Source of the DNA: Lysobacterales bacterium
Lineage (GTDB): Bacteria > Pseudomonadota > Gammaproteobacteria > Xanthomonadales > Rhodanobacteraceae
Assembly: GCA_016721015.1 (NCBI GenBank)
Contig: JADKJL010000011.1
Coordinates: 310,001-374,000, forward strand
Reading direction: 5' to 3'
Length of the DNA stretch: 64,000 nt
Shown: positions 43,774-52,356 of the stretch, one piece after another
Numbering within the stretch: the first letter of the stretch is position 1
Layout of the letters: each line of letters opens with the position of its first letter
Notes under the pieces: generated by a model
Told to the model about the DNA's origin: nothing
Database searches by the model: none
Seen by the model: only the letters and a program-made list of their open reading frames with translations
Translations under genes and position numbers: made by a program

Positions 43774-45897
43774 ATGCGACTGATTGCTTATCGAAACGCG
43801 CTGCAAATTGCCATTTTCACAAGCCTTGCCACGACTGGCGTTGCCATTCACGCCCAAGAGCCTGTCGCGCTCGATCCGGTCGAAGTGACAACCTCCAAGA
43901 TCCCGGTCGCGCTCAGCGATGTCGCCGCCAACGTCAATGTCATTTCGGGAGAGGAACTGCGGCGGCGTGGCGCGACCGATCTGCGCACGGCCCTGTCCCT
44001 GGTCGCTGGTGTGGATATTGCGCCGGGAGGCGATGGTGGGCCAGCGTCTTCGGTGCCGGCCCTTTGGGGTCTGCGCGAGTTCGATGCGTTCCTGCTGGTC
44101 GTTGACGGAATCCCTTCTGGTGGCGCGTTCACGCCTGCATTGGCGACCTTGAACCTCGCCAATGTCGAACGTATCGAAGTCCTCAAGGGTGCCGCGCCGG
44201 TCAGTTACGGCGCAACCAGCTTCGTCGGCGTCATCCATGTGATCCACTATGCCGCCGGCGCTGGTGCAACCCGCTTTGAATTCGGCATTGGCAGTCGCGG
44301 CAGCGCACATCTGTCCGCTGCGATTCCGATGGCCGAGCCGGGCGCCGCCTGGTCACAGTCGATCCTGTTCGATGCCGACAAGGCCGAACTCAAGTCCGAC
44401 CGTTCGGGATGGGATCGCGCGCATGTGCTCTATCGCGGTGCCGGCCAGCTAGGTGCAGGCGAGTTCACGGTCGATGCCGACTACACGACGTTGAGTCAGG
44501 ATCCGGTCAGTCCGCACCCGCGCGAAGGTGGAGTTCTCACCGATCGCTTTCCGCTGGATGGCAACATCAACCCGCGCGGGGCGAAACAGGATGAAGACCG
44601 TGGCCAGGTCGCTTTTGGCTATGTTCTGCCAACCGGAATCGGTGACTGGAGTACACGGCTCGCCGTCGCGCGATCGAATGCAGCCACGGTGCGCGGATTC
44701 CTGCGTGAGGATTTCGCGGACGATGGCGTCACCCCCAATGCGGATGGTTACCAGCAGGATGTGCATCGGACCGAGTTGTACTTCGACAGTCATGTGGCAA
44801 CGCCGCTGAGTGACCGGACGACCCTGGTCTGGGGTCTCGACCATATGTACGGCAAGGGCAGTCAGGACAGCCAGAACTTCGAATACGCGACGTTCCCGGA
44901 TGGCACGAACGCGCCGAACTGGCACACCCTGCCAATCGACGAAACGACGCACCTTGATGACAAGCGCAACTTCACCGGCCTGTATGCCGACCTCAACGTG
45001 GCGTTGACCGATGCCTGGCGCATAGAAGCGGGATTGCGCTACAACCACACCAGCGAGAAGCGCAGTGGCTATGGCGTCGATCTGACTGGCGACGAGCCCG
45101 AGTTGTTCGAGGTCGGCAGCGATCATCGCAGTGACAATCGCCTGTCCGGCGCGCTCGGCACGAGCTATCGATTCTGGCAGGACGGTCGCGACTATCTGAC
45201 CGGCTATGCGAGCTATCGCAACACCTTCAAGCCGGCCGTCATCGATTTCGGCCCCGAGCCGGAATCGGAGATCCTGGAGCCGGAAGACGCGCAAAGCGGC
45301 GAGCTCGGCCTCAAGGGCCGCAACCTCGATGGACGCATCGAGTGGGACGTGTCGGTGTTTCGCATGAACTTCCACAATCTCGTCGTCAGCCAGAACGTCG
45401 ACGGCCTGCCAGGCCTGACCAATGCCGGCAACGAGCGATTCAAGGGGGCCGAGACGGAGGTGCGCTGGAATATCGCCGACGGATTGAGTCTGCTCGGCAG
45501 CTACGCCTATCACGATGCCCGTTTCGCCGACTACTCGCAGTTGTTCGGTGACACCTTGACCCAGCTCGATGGCAAACTCCTCGAACTGTCGCCGCAACAC
45601 ATCGGCAGCATCGGCCTTGTCTATGGAAAAGAAAAGGGCTTGCGCGCGAACCTTGTCGCCAGCCATGTCGGTTCTCGCTACCTCAACAAGCGCAACACGT
45701 CGCTGGCGGACTCGTATGACACGTTCGATGCCGGTATCGGCTATGCGTTTGATCGCTGGGAGCTGAGACTGGACAGCTACAACCTGAGTGATCGCCGTGA
45801 TCCCGTCGCCGAAAGCGAACTCGGTGATGCGCAGTATTATCGACTGCAGGCACGTTCATATTTCCTGACCGCCAAGTTCGAGTTCGGCGGACGCTAG
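43774..45897 (+). CDS. TonB-dependent outer-membrane receptor, ligand unknown
   Basis: The 707-residue receptor has a signal peptide ending GVAIHAQ, a TonB-box-like LDPVEVTTSK, a plug domain (LSLVAGVDIAPGGDGGPA, DAFLLVVDGIPSGG, VERIEVLKGAAPVSYGATSF) and a barrel ending with TAKFEFGGR. The plug and barrel resemble metal/vitamin-type receptors more than siderophore ones, and no Fur-like site was seen. It is divergent from a two-component system (276-base gap), which suggests signal-dependent control. Substrate cannot be named. Confidence 0.88.
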   Translation: MRLIAYRNALQIAIFTSLATTGVAIHAQEPVALDPVEVTTSKIPVALSDVAANVNVISGEELRRRGATDLRTALSLVAGVDIAPGGDGGPASSVPALWGLREFDAFLLVVDGIPSGGAFTPALATLNLANVERIEVLKGAAPVSYGATSFVGVIHVIHYAAGAGATRFEFGIGSRGSAHLSAAIPMAEPGAAWSQSILFDADKAELKSDRSGWDRAHVLYRGAGQLGAGEFTVDADYTTLSQDPVSPHPREGGVLTDRFPLDGNINPRGAKQDEDRGQVAFGYVLPTGIGDWSTRLAVARSNAATVRGFLREDFADDGVTPNADGYQQDVHRTELYFDSHVATPLSDRTTLVWGLDHMYGKGSQDSQNFEYATFPDGTNAPNWHTLPIDETTHLDDKRNFTGLYADLNVALTDAWRIEAGLRYNHTSEKRSGYGVDLTGDEPELFEVGSDHRSDNRLSGALGTSYRFWQDGRDYLTGYASYRNTFKPAVIDFGPEPESEILEPEDAQSGELGLKGRNLDGRIEWDVSVFRMNFHNLVVSQNVDGLPGLTNAGNERFKGAETEVRWNIADGLSLLGSYAYHDARFADYSQLFGDTLTQLDGKLLELSPQHIGSIGLVYGKEKGLRANLVASHVGSRYLNKRNTSLADSYDTFDAGIGYAFDRWELRLDSYNLSDRRDPVAESELGDAQYYRLQARSYFLTAKFEFGGR

Positions 45898-45929
45898 GAT
45901 CCGGACGGCAACTCAAAATCGCCGGCTAT

Positions 45930-46134
45930 TCGCAGAAGAGACATTCATCCCCAACGACAAGGCGGAAACGCGGCAGCGGTCATCGAAACCCGCGCCGCTG
46001 TTCGGTAGCGCCGTTCGCAAGAGGCAGTCATTCCCGATGCTTTCTAACGTCCTTCGCAGGAGAGGCATTCATGCCCGATGCTCCTTGTTCGGAACAGAAG
46101 CAGAAGCATCGCGGCTGAAGCCGCCTCCTGCGAC
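45930..46134. repeat. Cluster of four REP palindromes downstream of the receptor
   Basis: In the 318-base gap before nudE four REP units are visible: degenerate ones at 45930-45956 and 46014-46041, a good one at 46054-46081 (GCAGGAGAGGCATTCATGCC then CGATGC), and an inverted partner at 46105-46134 (GCATCGCGGCTGAAGCCGC). They share the outer GGAG...CGATGC frame with the 19.6-20.8 kb array but have different stems. The last two form a BIME-like pair that could stop transcription or protect the receptor mRNA. No gene lies in this gap. Confidence 0.8.
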
Positions 46135-46215
46135 AGCGTCCAGCGCGGGGATTCGTCGACCTGATCCAAGCGGCGGCATTGGGTCGCCTGCCGTGCATGC
46201 GGTTACACTTGGTCG

Positions 46216-46779
46216 ATGCGCAAGAAACCACCGATCGTGTTGGCGACACGCTCGGTCGAACAAAGCCGCTTCCTGCGTGCCGAGCAGATTGATCTCGAAT
46301 TCTCGAATGGCGAGCGGCGCACGCACGAGCGTCTGCGCACCACGGGTTTCGGTGCCGTGATCATGGTGCCGATGCGTGATGACGACACCGTCCTGCTGGT
46401 TCGCGAATACGCGACCGGCATCGAAGGCTACGAACTCGGCTTGCCCAAGGGCCGCCTTGATCGCGATGAAACCGCCGAGCAGGGCGCCAATCGCGAACTC
46501 AAGGAGGAGATCGGCTATGGCGCGCGTGACCTGCATATCCTCGCCACCTTGTCGCTGTCGCCGACCTACATGAGCGCGATGACCCACGTGGTGCTCGCCC
46601 GCGACCTGTATCCGGAACGACTGCAGGGTGACGAGCCCGAGGAGCTCGAAGTGGTGCCATGGAAGCTCAGCGAGCTGCACACCCTGCTGCTCGAACCCGA
46701 AGTCAGCGAAGGCCGCTCGATCGCGGCCCTGTTCATCGCTCGCGAGTATCTCGCTGGCCGTTTCCGGCCAGTTCGATGA
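46216..46779 (+). CDS. nudE: Nudix hydrolase NudE (ADP-sugar/NADH pyrophosphatase)
   Basis: NudE hydrolyses adenosine-diphospho compounds such as ADP-ribose, NADH and Ap3A. The 187-residue protein contains a complete Nudix box starting GLPKGRLDRDETAEQ and ending RELKEEIGYGA, and the NudE-type start (RKKPPIVLATRSVEQSRFL). It overlaps cysQ by ATGA; nudE-cysQ is a common pair in gammaproteobacteria, both acting on adenine nucleotide by-products. Confidence 0.94.
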   Translation: MRKKPPIVLATRSVEQSRFLRAEQIDLEFSNGERRTHERLRTTGFGAVIMVPMRDDDTVLLVREYATGIEGYELGLPKGRLDRDETAEQGANRELKEEIGYGARDLHILATLSLSPTYMSAMTHVVLARDLYPERLQGDEPEELEVVPWKLSELHTLLLEPEVSEGRSIAALFIAREYLAGRFRPVR

Positions 46780-47573
46780 CGCTCGAAAACCTGATTCCCG
46801 AAGTCTGCGCGATTGCCCGGCGCGCGGCGGCTGAAATCCTCGATGTCTACAATGGCGAATTCGTCGTCGACCACAAGGATGACCGCTCACCGCTGACGGC
46901 AGCCGACCTGGCCGCACACCACTGCATCGTCGAGGGTTTGCGCACGCTGACTCCCGAGCTGCCGATCCTGTCCGAGGAATCGGCGTCGATCGGCTGGGAA
47001 CAACGGCGCCAGTGGTCACGTTACTGGCTGGTCGATCCGCTCGATGGCACGCGCGAGTTCGTCAAGCGAAATGGTGAGTTCACCGTGAACATCGCCTTGA
47101 TCGACGGTGATCGCAGCGTGCTCGGCGTGGTCCAGGTGCCGGTTGGCGGCGCGATCGCCTGGGCATGGCAAGGTGGCGGCGCCTGGATGGCGGCTGCCGA
47201 TGGCGAGCCGCATCGATGCCGGACGCGTGGGCGTGCGGATCCGCTGGTGGTGGCCGGCAGCCGCTCGCACGGCGATCCACGTCTGCTCGGCATGATCGAG
47301 CGCATGGGTGCGCATGAAATCGTGCCGCTCGGCTCCTCGCTCAAGTTCCTGCGCATTGCCGACGCCGAGGCCGATCTCTACGTCCGTCTCGGACCGACCT
47401 CGGAGTGGGATACCGCTGCAGCCCAGTGCGTGCTTGAGGAGGCCGGCGGCGCAGTCATCGATCTCGAGGGAAAGCCGCTGCGCTACAACCGCAAGCCGTC
47501 GCTGCTCAATCCCGAATTCATTGCGTGTGGCGATCCCGGGGTGGATTGGCCGCAGTTGCTTGCCAGCCAGTGA
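46776..47573 (+). CDS. cysQ: 3'(2'),5'-bisphosphate nucleotidase CysQ
   Basis: CysQ removes the 3'-phosphate of PAP formed in sulfate assimilation. The 265-residue inositol-monophosphatase-fold protein has DDRSPLTAADLAAHHCI, ILSEES, WLVDPLDGTREFVKRNGEF with three metal-binding Asp positions, and SEWDTAAAQCVLEEAGG. The DPLDGTREF form distinguishes CysQ from the HisN-like paralogue at 26843. It starts within nudE (ATGA). Confidence 0.95.
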   Translation: MTLENLIPEVCAIARRAAAEILDVYNGEFVVDHKDDRSPLTAADLAAHHCIVEGLRTLTPELPILSEESASIGWEQRRQWSRYWLVDPLDGTREFVKRNGEFTVNIALIDGDRSVLGVVQVPVGGAIAWAWQGGGAWMAAADGEPHRCRTRGRADPLVVAGSRSHGDPRLLGMIERMGAHEIVPLGSSLKFLRIADAEADLYVRLGPTSEWDTAAAQCVLEEAGGAVIDLEGKPLRYNRKPSLLNPEFIACGDPGVDWPQLLASQ

Positions 47574-47998
47574 CCCGCATGACCCTGAGCGGCTTGATTC
47601 GATCGAAGCCGACGGGTGTCCGCCAGCGAGCGTCGCCGAAGTCCCTGACCCGGCCCTGGATCGGGATTGAATTGAGCCGCAGGGGCAGCGCCGGGACGAT
47701 CCTTATGGCCGCCTGCAGTGGTTGGCAACGGGCCGGCTCTCGCCAAATCGGCACGGATTGTGCATTAAACGACAGCATTGACCTGATCTGATCGATCGAG
47801 GCGGGTCGCCGGTGACAACGGAATCGCCAACGGCGGGCAGATTGGATGCGGCTTGCGGATCCATGATTTGCCTGAGAGCGGCTCGGTTGGCGACTGGCGG
47901 GTTCACGGAATCCGTTGTCAATTTCTTTCACGGATGGTTCTGGCGACACCGGATAGCGCGACGGGCAGCCCGTTGCGATCCCCAATGGGTAGCTGCCG
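47574..47998. other. 425-base intergenic region without a recognised gene
   Basis: The stretch between cysQ and the GGDEF-EAL gene shows no convincing ORF, hairpin terminator or known riboswitch. Short open frames exist but lack ribosome-binding sites. It must contain the downstream gene's promoter. Confidence 0.5.
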
Positions 47999-50590
47999 AT
48001 GAACAAGATTCTGCTCGCCGATACCTCGCAAACGCGACGCCGCGCGCTCTCGGCCATTTTCAGCCAGAGCGGATTCGTGGTGACTGCTGTGGCCAATCTG
48101 GCCGAAGCCTACGACACCCTGCAGCGCTCCCAGCTCGGCCATACCAGCTTCGATGCGGTGGTCCTCGGATGGCCAGAATATTCGGACGGCCTGGTCGAGG
48201 ATGTGTTCGGTCTGCTTCACGGCGAGCGCTTCGAGCATCTGGTGGTGCTGATCATGGCCGACTCGAGCAATGCCAACGCGGTCAACTGGCGCATGTCGCG
48301 CCCGCGCACGGCATTGACCCTGTGGTCGGAATATCTCGAGGCGCCGAATGCCATCGGCCAGTTGCTGCGGCCGAACGCGGACATCAAGCCGGTGCTCAGT
48401 TCGCATGACGAGCAGATCCGCATCCTGCTGGTGGATGATTCGGCGACCGTGCGCGCAGGCTATTCTCGGCTGCTGCAGAAGCATGGCTACCACGTCGATG
48501 TGGCCGAGAGTGTCGGCGAAGGCTGGAACAAGGTTTCGCAGCAGCCATACGACATCGCGATCATCGACTACCTGATGCCCGAGCAGAACGGCACGGCATT
48601 GATCACGATGATCCGCAATGATCCTGAAACCCAGCACATCCTCACCGCAACGATCACCGGCACCTATTCCGACGCGGTGATCTCCGAGTCGCTGGCATGC
48701 GGCGCGCTCGAATGCCTGTTCAAGAGTGAATCGCGCGAACTGCTGCTCGCGCGCATCGCCTCGTTGGCCCGAACCATCAACGACCGCAAGGCCATCGACA
48801 ACGAGCGCCGTCGTCTGCAAGGCATCCTTTCCTCGGTCGGCGAAGGTGTCTATGGCGTTGACGCCGAAGGGATCATCCAGTTCATCAATCCGGCCGCACT
48901 CGACCTGCTTGGATACTCCGAGGCCAACGAGCTGATCGGTCAATCCGCCTTCGATGCCTTCCACTATGCCGATGAAAATGGCGTGCCGATGCAGCGTGCC
49001 GCGTCGCATCTGAACCAGTGCTACCTCAATGGCAGCGAGATGTCGGCCCTGCAGACGCGTTTTTGGAGTTCGGCCAAGCGCGGCATCCTGGTCGAATGCA
49101 ATGTGCATCCATTGCGCATGGATGCCGAGCAGAATGGTTCGGTCGTCGCTTTCCGTGATATTTCAGCGCGTCGGGTGCTTGAGGACGAACTGCGCTGGCA
49201 GGCCGAGCACGACAGTCTGACCAAGCTCTTCAATCGCGGCTGGTTCGAGGCCCAGCTCGAGCAGGAGTGCAACCGCGTGCGCCGCACCGGCCAGGCGGCG
49301 ATGCTGCTGTTCATCGATCTCGATCGCTTCAAGTACATCAATGACACGGCCGGGCATGTCGCTGGCGACCGCCTGTTGCTCGAGGTCAGCCAGCGGCTCA
49401 AGTCACGTCTGCGCGGCAGTGATTATCTGGCACGCATGGGCGGCGACGAGTTCGCCGTACTGTTGACCAATGTCGGATCAAGCGACCTGATGAGCCTGGC
49501 CGATGGTTTCCGCCGAGTGCTCACGGCAACCCCATTCACCTACGGCGGCAAGAGCTATCGCATAACCCTGTCGATCGGCTGCGCGAGGATCGATGATACC
49601 GCCCATTCGCCGGGTGACGCGATGTCGCATGCCGATATCGCCTGCCACATGGCCAAGCGCAGTGGGCGCAACCAATGCCAGATGTATTCCCCGGAAACCG
49701 GCCGCCTTGCCGCGCTCGACGTGGATCTCGGCTGGTCGGTGCGTCTCGAAGAAGCCCTGCGCACCAATCGGTTCGTGCTGGTCTACCAGCCGATCGTGCC
49801 GCTCAAGGGCATGGAAAACGACACTGTCAACAGCAGCAACAGCAAGGATATCTGGCTGCGCCAACTCGAGCGCAATCCTTACGAGGAGGCGCTGTTCGAA
49901 GTGCTGGTGAGGCTCAAGGGCAGCCACGGCGAACTGATCTCGCCGAATGCCTTCCTGCCGGCGGCCGAGCGCTTCGGCTTGATGCAGGAGATCGATTTCT
50001 GGGTCATCGATCACGCTCTCATGGCCCTGCGCGAAACACGCGACAGCCCGCGCCCGATCGCATTGACCATCAACGTCTCGGCGCAGACCCTCGAGAAGGC
50101 CGGGATCATCGCGTACGTCACCGCAAAAATTGTCGAGTACGACGTCAATCCCGCGGCGATCGTCATCGAGATCATCGAATCGCATTCGATCAGCGACATG
50201 CAGAATGCACAGGCGCAGTTGACCGCGTTGCGCGCGCTCGGATGTCGAATTGCGGTCGATGACTTTGGCACGGGTTTCTCGACCTTCGCCTACCTCAAGC
50301 AGATCGAGGCCGACATCCTCAAGATCGACGGCTCGCTGATCCAGGGGCTGCCGGACGATGCCCTCGATCGCACGATCATCGCCGCGTTGACTTCAATCGC
50401 CGAAACCGCCGGCAAGAAAACCATCGCCGAGTGTGTCGAGGATGTGAACATGCTGCGCACGCTTTACGAATGCGGAGTCGATATGGCTCAAGGTTATGTG
50501 GTTGGCATGCCGCGCCTGCATCTGCCGAAATCCCTGCCGACTTTCGGCACGACGATGTTCGAACCGCAAACACAGATAACGATGGCCTAA
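47999..50590 (+). CDS. REC-REC-PAS-GGDEF-EAL cyclic-di-GMP signalling protein
   Basis: The 863-residue cytoplasmic protein makes and/or breaks cyclic-di-GMP. Domains in order: REC1 (about 1-125), whose phospho-Asp position is Gly57 (AVVLGWPEY), so it is probably not phosphorylated; REC2 (about 138-255) with VDDS and acceptor Asp190; PAS (about 270-390); GGDEF (about 405-560) with intact GGDEF at 481-485 (MGGDEFAVLL); EAL (about 580-845). The EAL signature is EVL (Glu634 kept), and DDFGTG at 754-759, EIIES, KIDGSLI and ECVED are present, so phosphodiesterase activity is likely. A 50-residue insertion (MENDTVNSSNSKDIWLRQ) sits just before EVL. Confidence 0.93.
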   Translation: MNKILLADTSQTRRRALSAIFSQSGFVVTAVANLAEAYDTLQRSQLGHTSFDAVVLGWPEYSDGLVEDVFGLLHGERFEHLVVLIMADSSNANAVNWRMSRPRTALTLWSEYLEAPNAIGQLLRPNADIKPVLSSHDEQIRILLVDDSATVRAGYSRLLQKHGYHVDVAESVGEGWNKVSQQPYDIAIIDYLMPEQNGTALITMIRNDPETQHILTATITGTYSDAVISESLACGALECLFKSESRELLLARIASLARTINDRKAIDNERRRLQGILSSVGEGVYGVDAEGIIQFINPAALDLLGYSEANELIGQSAFDAFHYADENGVPMQRAASHLNQCYLNGSEMSALQTRFWSSAKRGILVECNVHPLRMDAEQNGSVVAFRDISARRVLEDELRWQAEHDSLTKLFNRGWFEAQLEQECNRVRRTGQAAMLLFIDLDRFKYINDTAGHVAGDRLLLEVSQRLKSRLRGSDYLARMGGDEFAVLLTNVGSSDLMSLADGFRRVLTATPFTYGGKSYRITLSIGCARIDDTAHSPGDAMSHADIACHMAKRSGRNQCQMYSPETGRLAALDVDLGWSVRLEEALRTNRFVLVYQPIVPLKGMENDTVNSSNSKDIWLRQLERNPYEEALFEVLVRLKGSHGELISPNAFLPAAERFGLMQEIDFWVIDHALMALRETRDSPRPIALTINVSAQTLEKAGIIAYVTAKIVEYDVNPAAIVIEIIESHSISDMQNAQAQLTALRALGCRIAVDDFGTGFSTFAYLKQIEADILKIDGSLIQGLPDDALDRTIIAALTSIAETAGKKTIAECVEDVNMLRTLYECGVDMAQGYVVGMPRLHLPKSLPTFGTTMFEPQTQITMA

Positions 50591-50626
50591 CGATGGATCA
50601 CCCAGCTATTTGCGGGACACCACACT

Positions 50627-50810
50627 AGCTGCCTGTCGGACTTGACTCGGATGGGCTGCGAATTCGTCTGAACGGTCCATCTACCCCGATTTTTGCCCAT
50701 AGCACCAATATGAGCCTGCAAGCCGTCGAAAATCTGGCCTCGCCCAGCCGAATACTCGCCTCAACCGGCAAAGTCCGACAGGCTGCCAGGGCAAAGCCGA
50801 TCAAGTGGCA
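50627..50810. repeat. MITE-like element, copy 2
   Basis: This diverged copy of the 4993-5180 element keeps the left end (GCCTGTCGGACTTG), the internal CTCGCCCAGCCGAA block, the right end AAGTCCGACAGGCTGCC at 50771-50787 and the tail GATCAAGTGGC. It lies 37 bases after the stop of the GGDEF-EAL gene in a 425-base gap before the convergent MFS gene. Confidence 0.75.
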
Positions 50811-50982
50811 CCAGCGAAACATCCGGTCAGGCGACGCCTGTCTGTGCGCATCTCCTTGCTGCGCTGCCTTGAAGCGACTGCATGGATGCAGGAGGTAGAG
50901 CAACGCAGGAGCAGTTGCCGGGACGGCCAGTCCATCTGCGCCAGCGCGCCGTGATCTGCACGCACACAGGTGTCGGGACGAG

Positions 50983-51005
50983 TGCGCCACTTGATCAGCG
51001 TTGCC
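50983..51005 (-). repeat. Inverted partial copy of the MITE tail
   Basis: Read on the minus strand, this 23-base piece matches the tail of copy 1 (5158-5180) at 22 of 23 positions, including GCTGATCAAGTGGCGCA. It faces copy 2 across about 170 bases that otherwise hold no gene, so 50627-51005 may be one composite or two opposed elements. Confidence 0.65.
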
Positions 51006-51015
51006 GTGGAAAAGG

Positions 51016-52272
51016 TCAGCGGGCCTGGTCGATACTCAGTCGGGGTCGACCGTTTTCGATGTGCACGCGCAACTGGCGATATCTGACCAGGTAGCGGATG
51101 GCGACACAGGCCGCGGCAACTCCGGATGCGGCTCCGATCACCATCGCCCAGCGTGGGCCGCACGAATCGGCCACCCAACCGACGATGGGTGCGCCCACTG
51201 GCGTGCCGCCCAAAGCCAGGGCCAGCATGATCGCGAGGACACGGCCGCGCATGGCCGGATCGGTCGAAAGCTGGATCATGCTGTTGGCCGTGGTGGTGAA
51301 GGTTTGCGCAGCGATACCGACAACCATCAGGGCCACGCCGAACAGCCATTCACTCGGCATCAGCGCCGCACTGGCGAGACCGATTCCGAATATTGCCGCC
51401 CCGGCAAGCAGCATCGAGATCCGCGGCTGAGTGCGCCCGGCCGCGAGCAGTGCACCAGTGACCGATCCGATCGCCATGGTCGAAGTCAGAACCCCGTATT
51501 GCCCGGCACCGCCATGGAATACGGTGATCGACATGGTGGAAATGTAAATCGCGAAGTTCATGCCGAATGTTCCGATCAGGAAGAACATCAGCAGGATTGC
51601 CTTGAGGTCGGGGCGATTCCAGACATAGCGAAAGCCTTCGATCAGATCGCCGCGTGCGCGCACGCTGCGGGCACGACGCTGCAGTTCGGCACCGCGCAGG
51701 AACAGCAATGACGCAATCACGGCCAGATACGATGCCGCGTTGAGCAGGAACACCCAGCCCGAACCGATTGCCGCGATCAGCAGGCCGGCAATGGCAGGGC
51801 CAATCAGCCGCGCCGCATTGAACGATGTCGAGTTGAGGGCCACCGCATTCGAGAGTTCCGACTCCGTGACCAGGTCGGAGACAAAGGTCTGTCTTGCCGG
51901 GGCATCGAATGCGGTCACGCAGCCGAGCAGGAAGGCGAAGACATAGACATGCCAAAGCAGGGCGTGGCCACTGATCGTCAACACGCCGAGGCCCAGGGCG
52001 AGCAGTCCCATGCAGGCCTGGGTGACCAGCAGGATGCGGCGCCGTTCAAAATGGTCGGCGGTAAACCCGGTCAACGGCAACAGCAGAACCTGCGGCCCGA
52101 ACTGCAAGGCCATGACGATCCCGACTGCGGTCGCACTCTTGTCGGTCAGCTCGGCCAGGACCAGCCAGTCTTGTGCCGTGCGCTGCATCCAGGTGCCAAT
52201 ATTCGAGACAAAGGCGCCGGCCGCCCAGAGTCTGAAGTTGAAGCCACGCAACGAGCGGAATGTGCCGGGCAT
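51016..52272 (-). CDS. MFS exporter of the EntS/DHA3-like type
   Basis: The roughly 418-residue protein has twelve membrane helices and the family pattern FRLWAAGAFVSNIGTWMQRTAQDWLVL, DHFERRRILLVTQ (A-motif region) and DAPARQTFVSDLV. These resemble the EntS enterobactin exporter and related DHA3 drug/metabolite exporters. ATG 52272 was chosen; a TTG nine codons upstream is possible. The substrate is unknown. Export of a siderophore would fit the family, but no siderophore synthesis genes are in the window. It is divergent from mazG across 84 bases. Confidence 0.85.
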   Translation of the reverse strand: MPGTFRSLRGFNFRLWAAGAFVSNIGTWMQRTAQDWLVLAELTDKSATAVGIVMALQFGPQVLLLPLTGFTADHFERRRILLVTQACMGLLALGLGVLTISGHALLWHVYVFAFLLGCVTAFDAPARQTFVSDLVTESELSNAVALNSTSFNAARLIGPAIAGLLIAAIGSGWVFLLNAASYLAVIASLLFLRGAELQRRARSVRARGDLIEGFRYVWNRPDLKAILLMFFLIGTFGMNFAIYISTMSITVFHGGAGQYGVLTSTMAIGSVTGALLAAGRTQPRISMLLAGAAIFGIGLASAALMPSEWLFGVALMVVGIAAQTFTTTANSMIQLSTDPAMRGRVLAIMLALALGGTPVGAPIVGWVADSCGPRWAMVIGAASGVAAACVAIRYLVRYRQLRVHIENGRPRLSIDQAR

Positions 52273-52356
52273 GAAGGCTCGATCAAGTGAATGGGACAAC
52301 GGACGCGAGGCGGTACACTCGGCCCGATTTCAAAGACCACGGTAACGGAAAGCACG

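Noticed and set aside
47574..47998. Cyclic-di-GMP riboswitch before the GGDEF-EAL gene
   Set aside because: Looked for because of the gene content; no recognisable GEMM-type conserved core or flanking stems could be identified.
49890..49910. Inactive EAL domain because the signature is EVL
   Set aside because: The metal-binding Glu is kept and DDFGTG, KIDGSLI and the other catalytic segments are intact, so EVL alone does not show loss of activity.
50625..50990. Minus-strand ORF with an FRRIRSPSESSPTG peptide
   Set aside because: The same peptide appears at the other MITE copy near 5000; it is simply the translation of the repeat.
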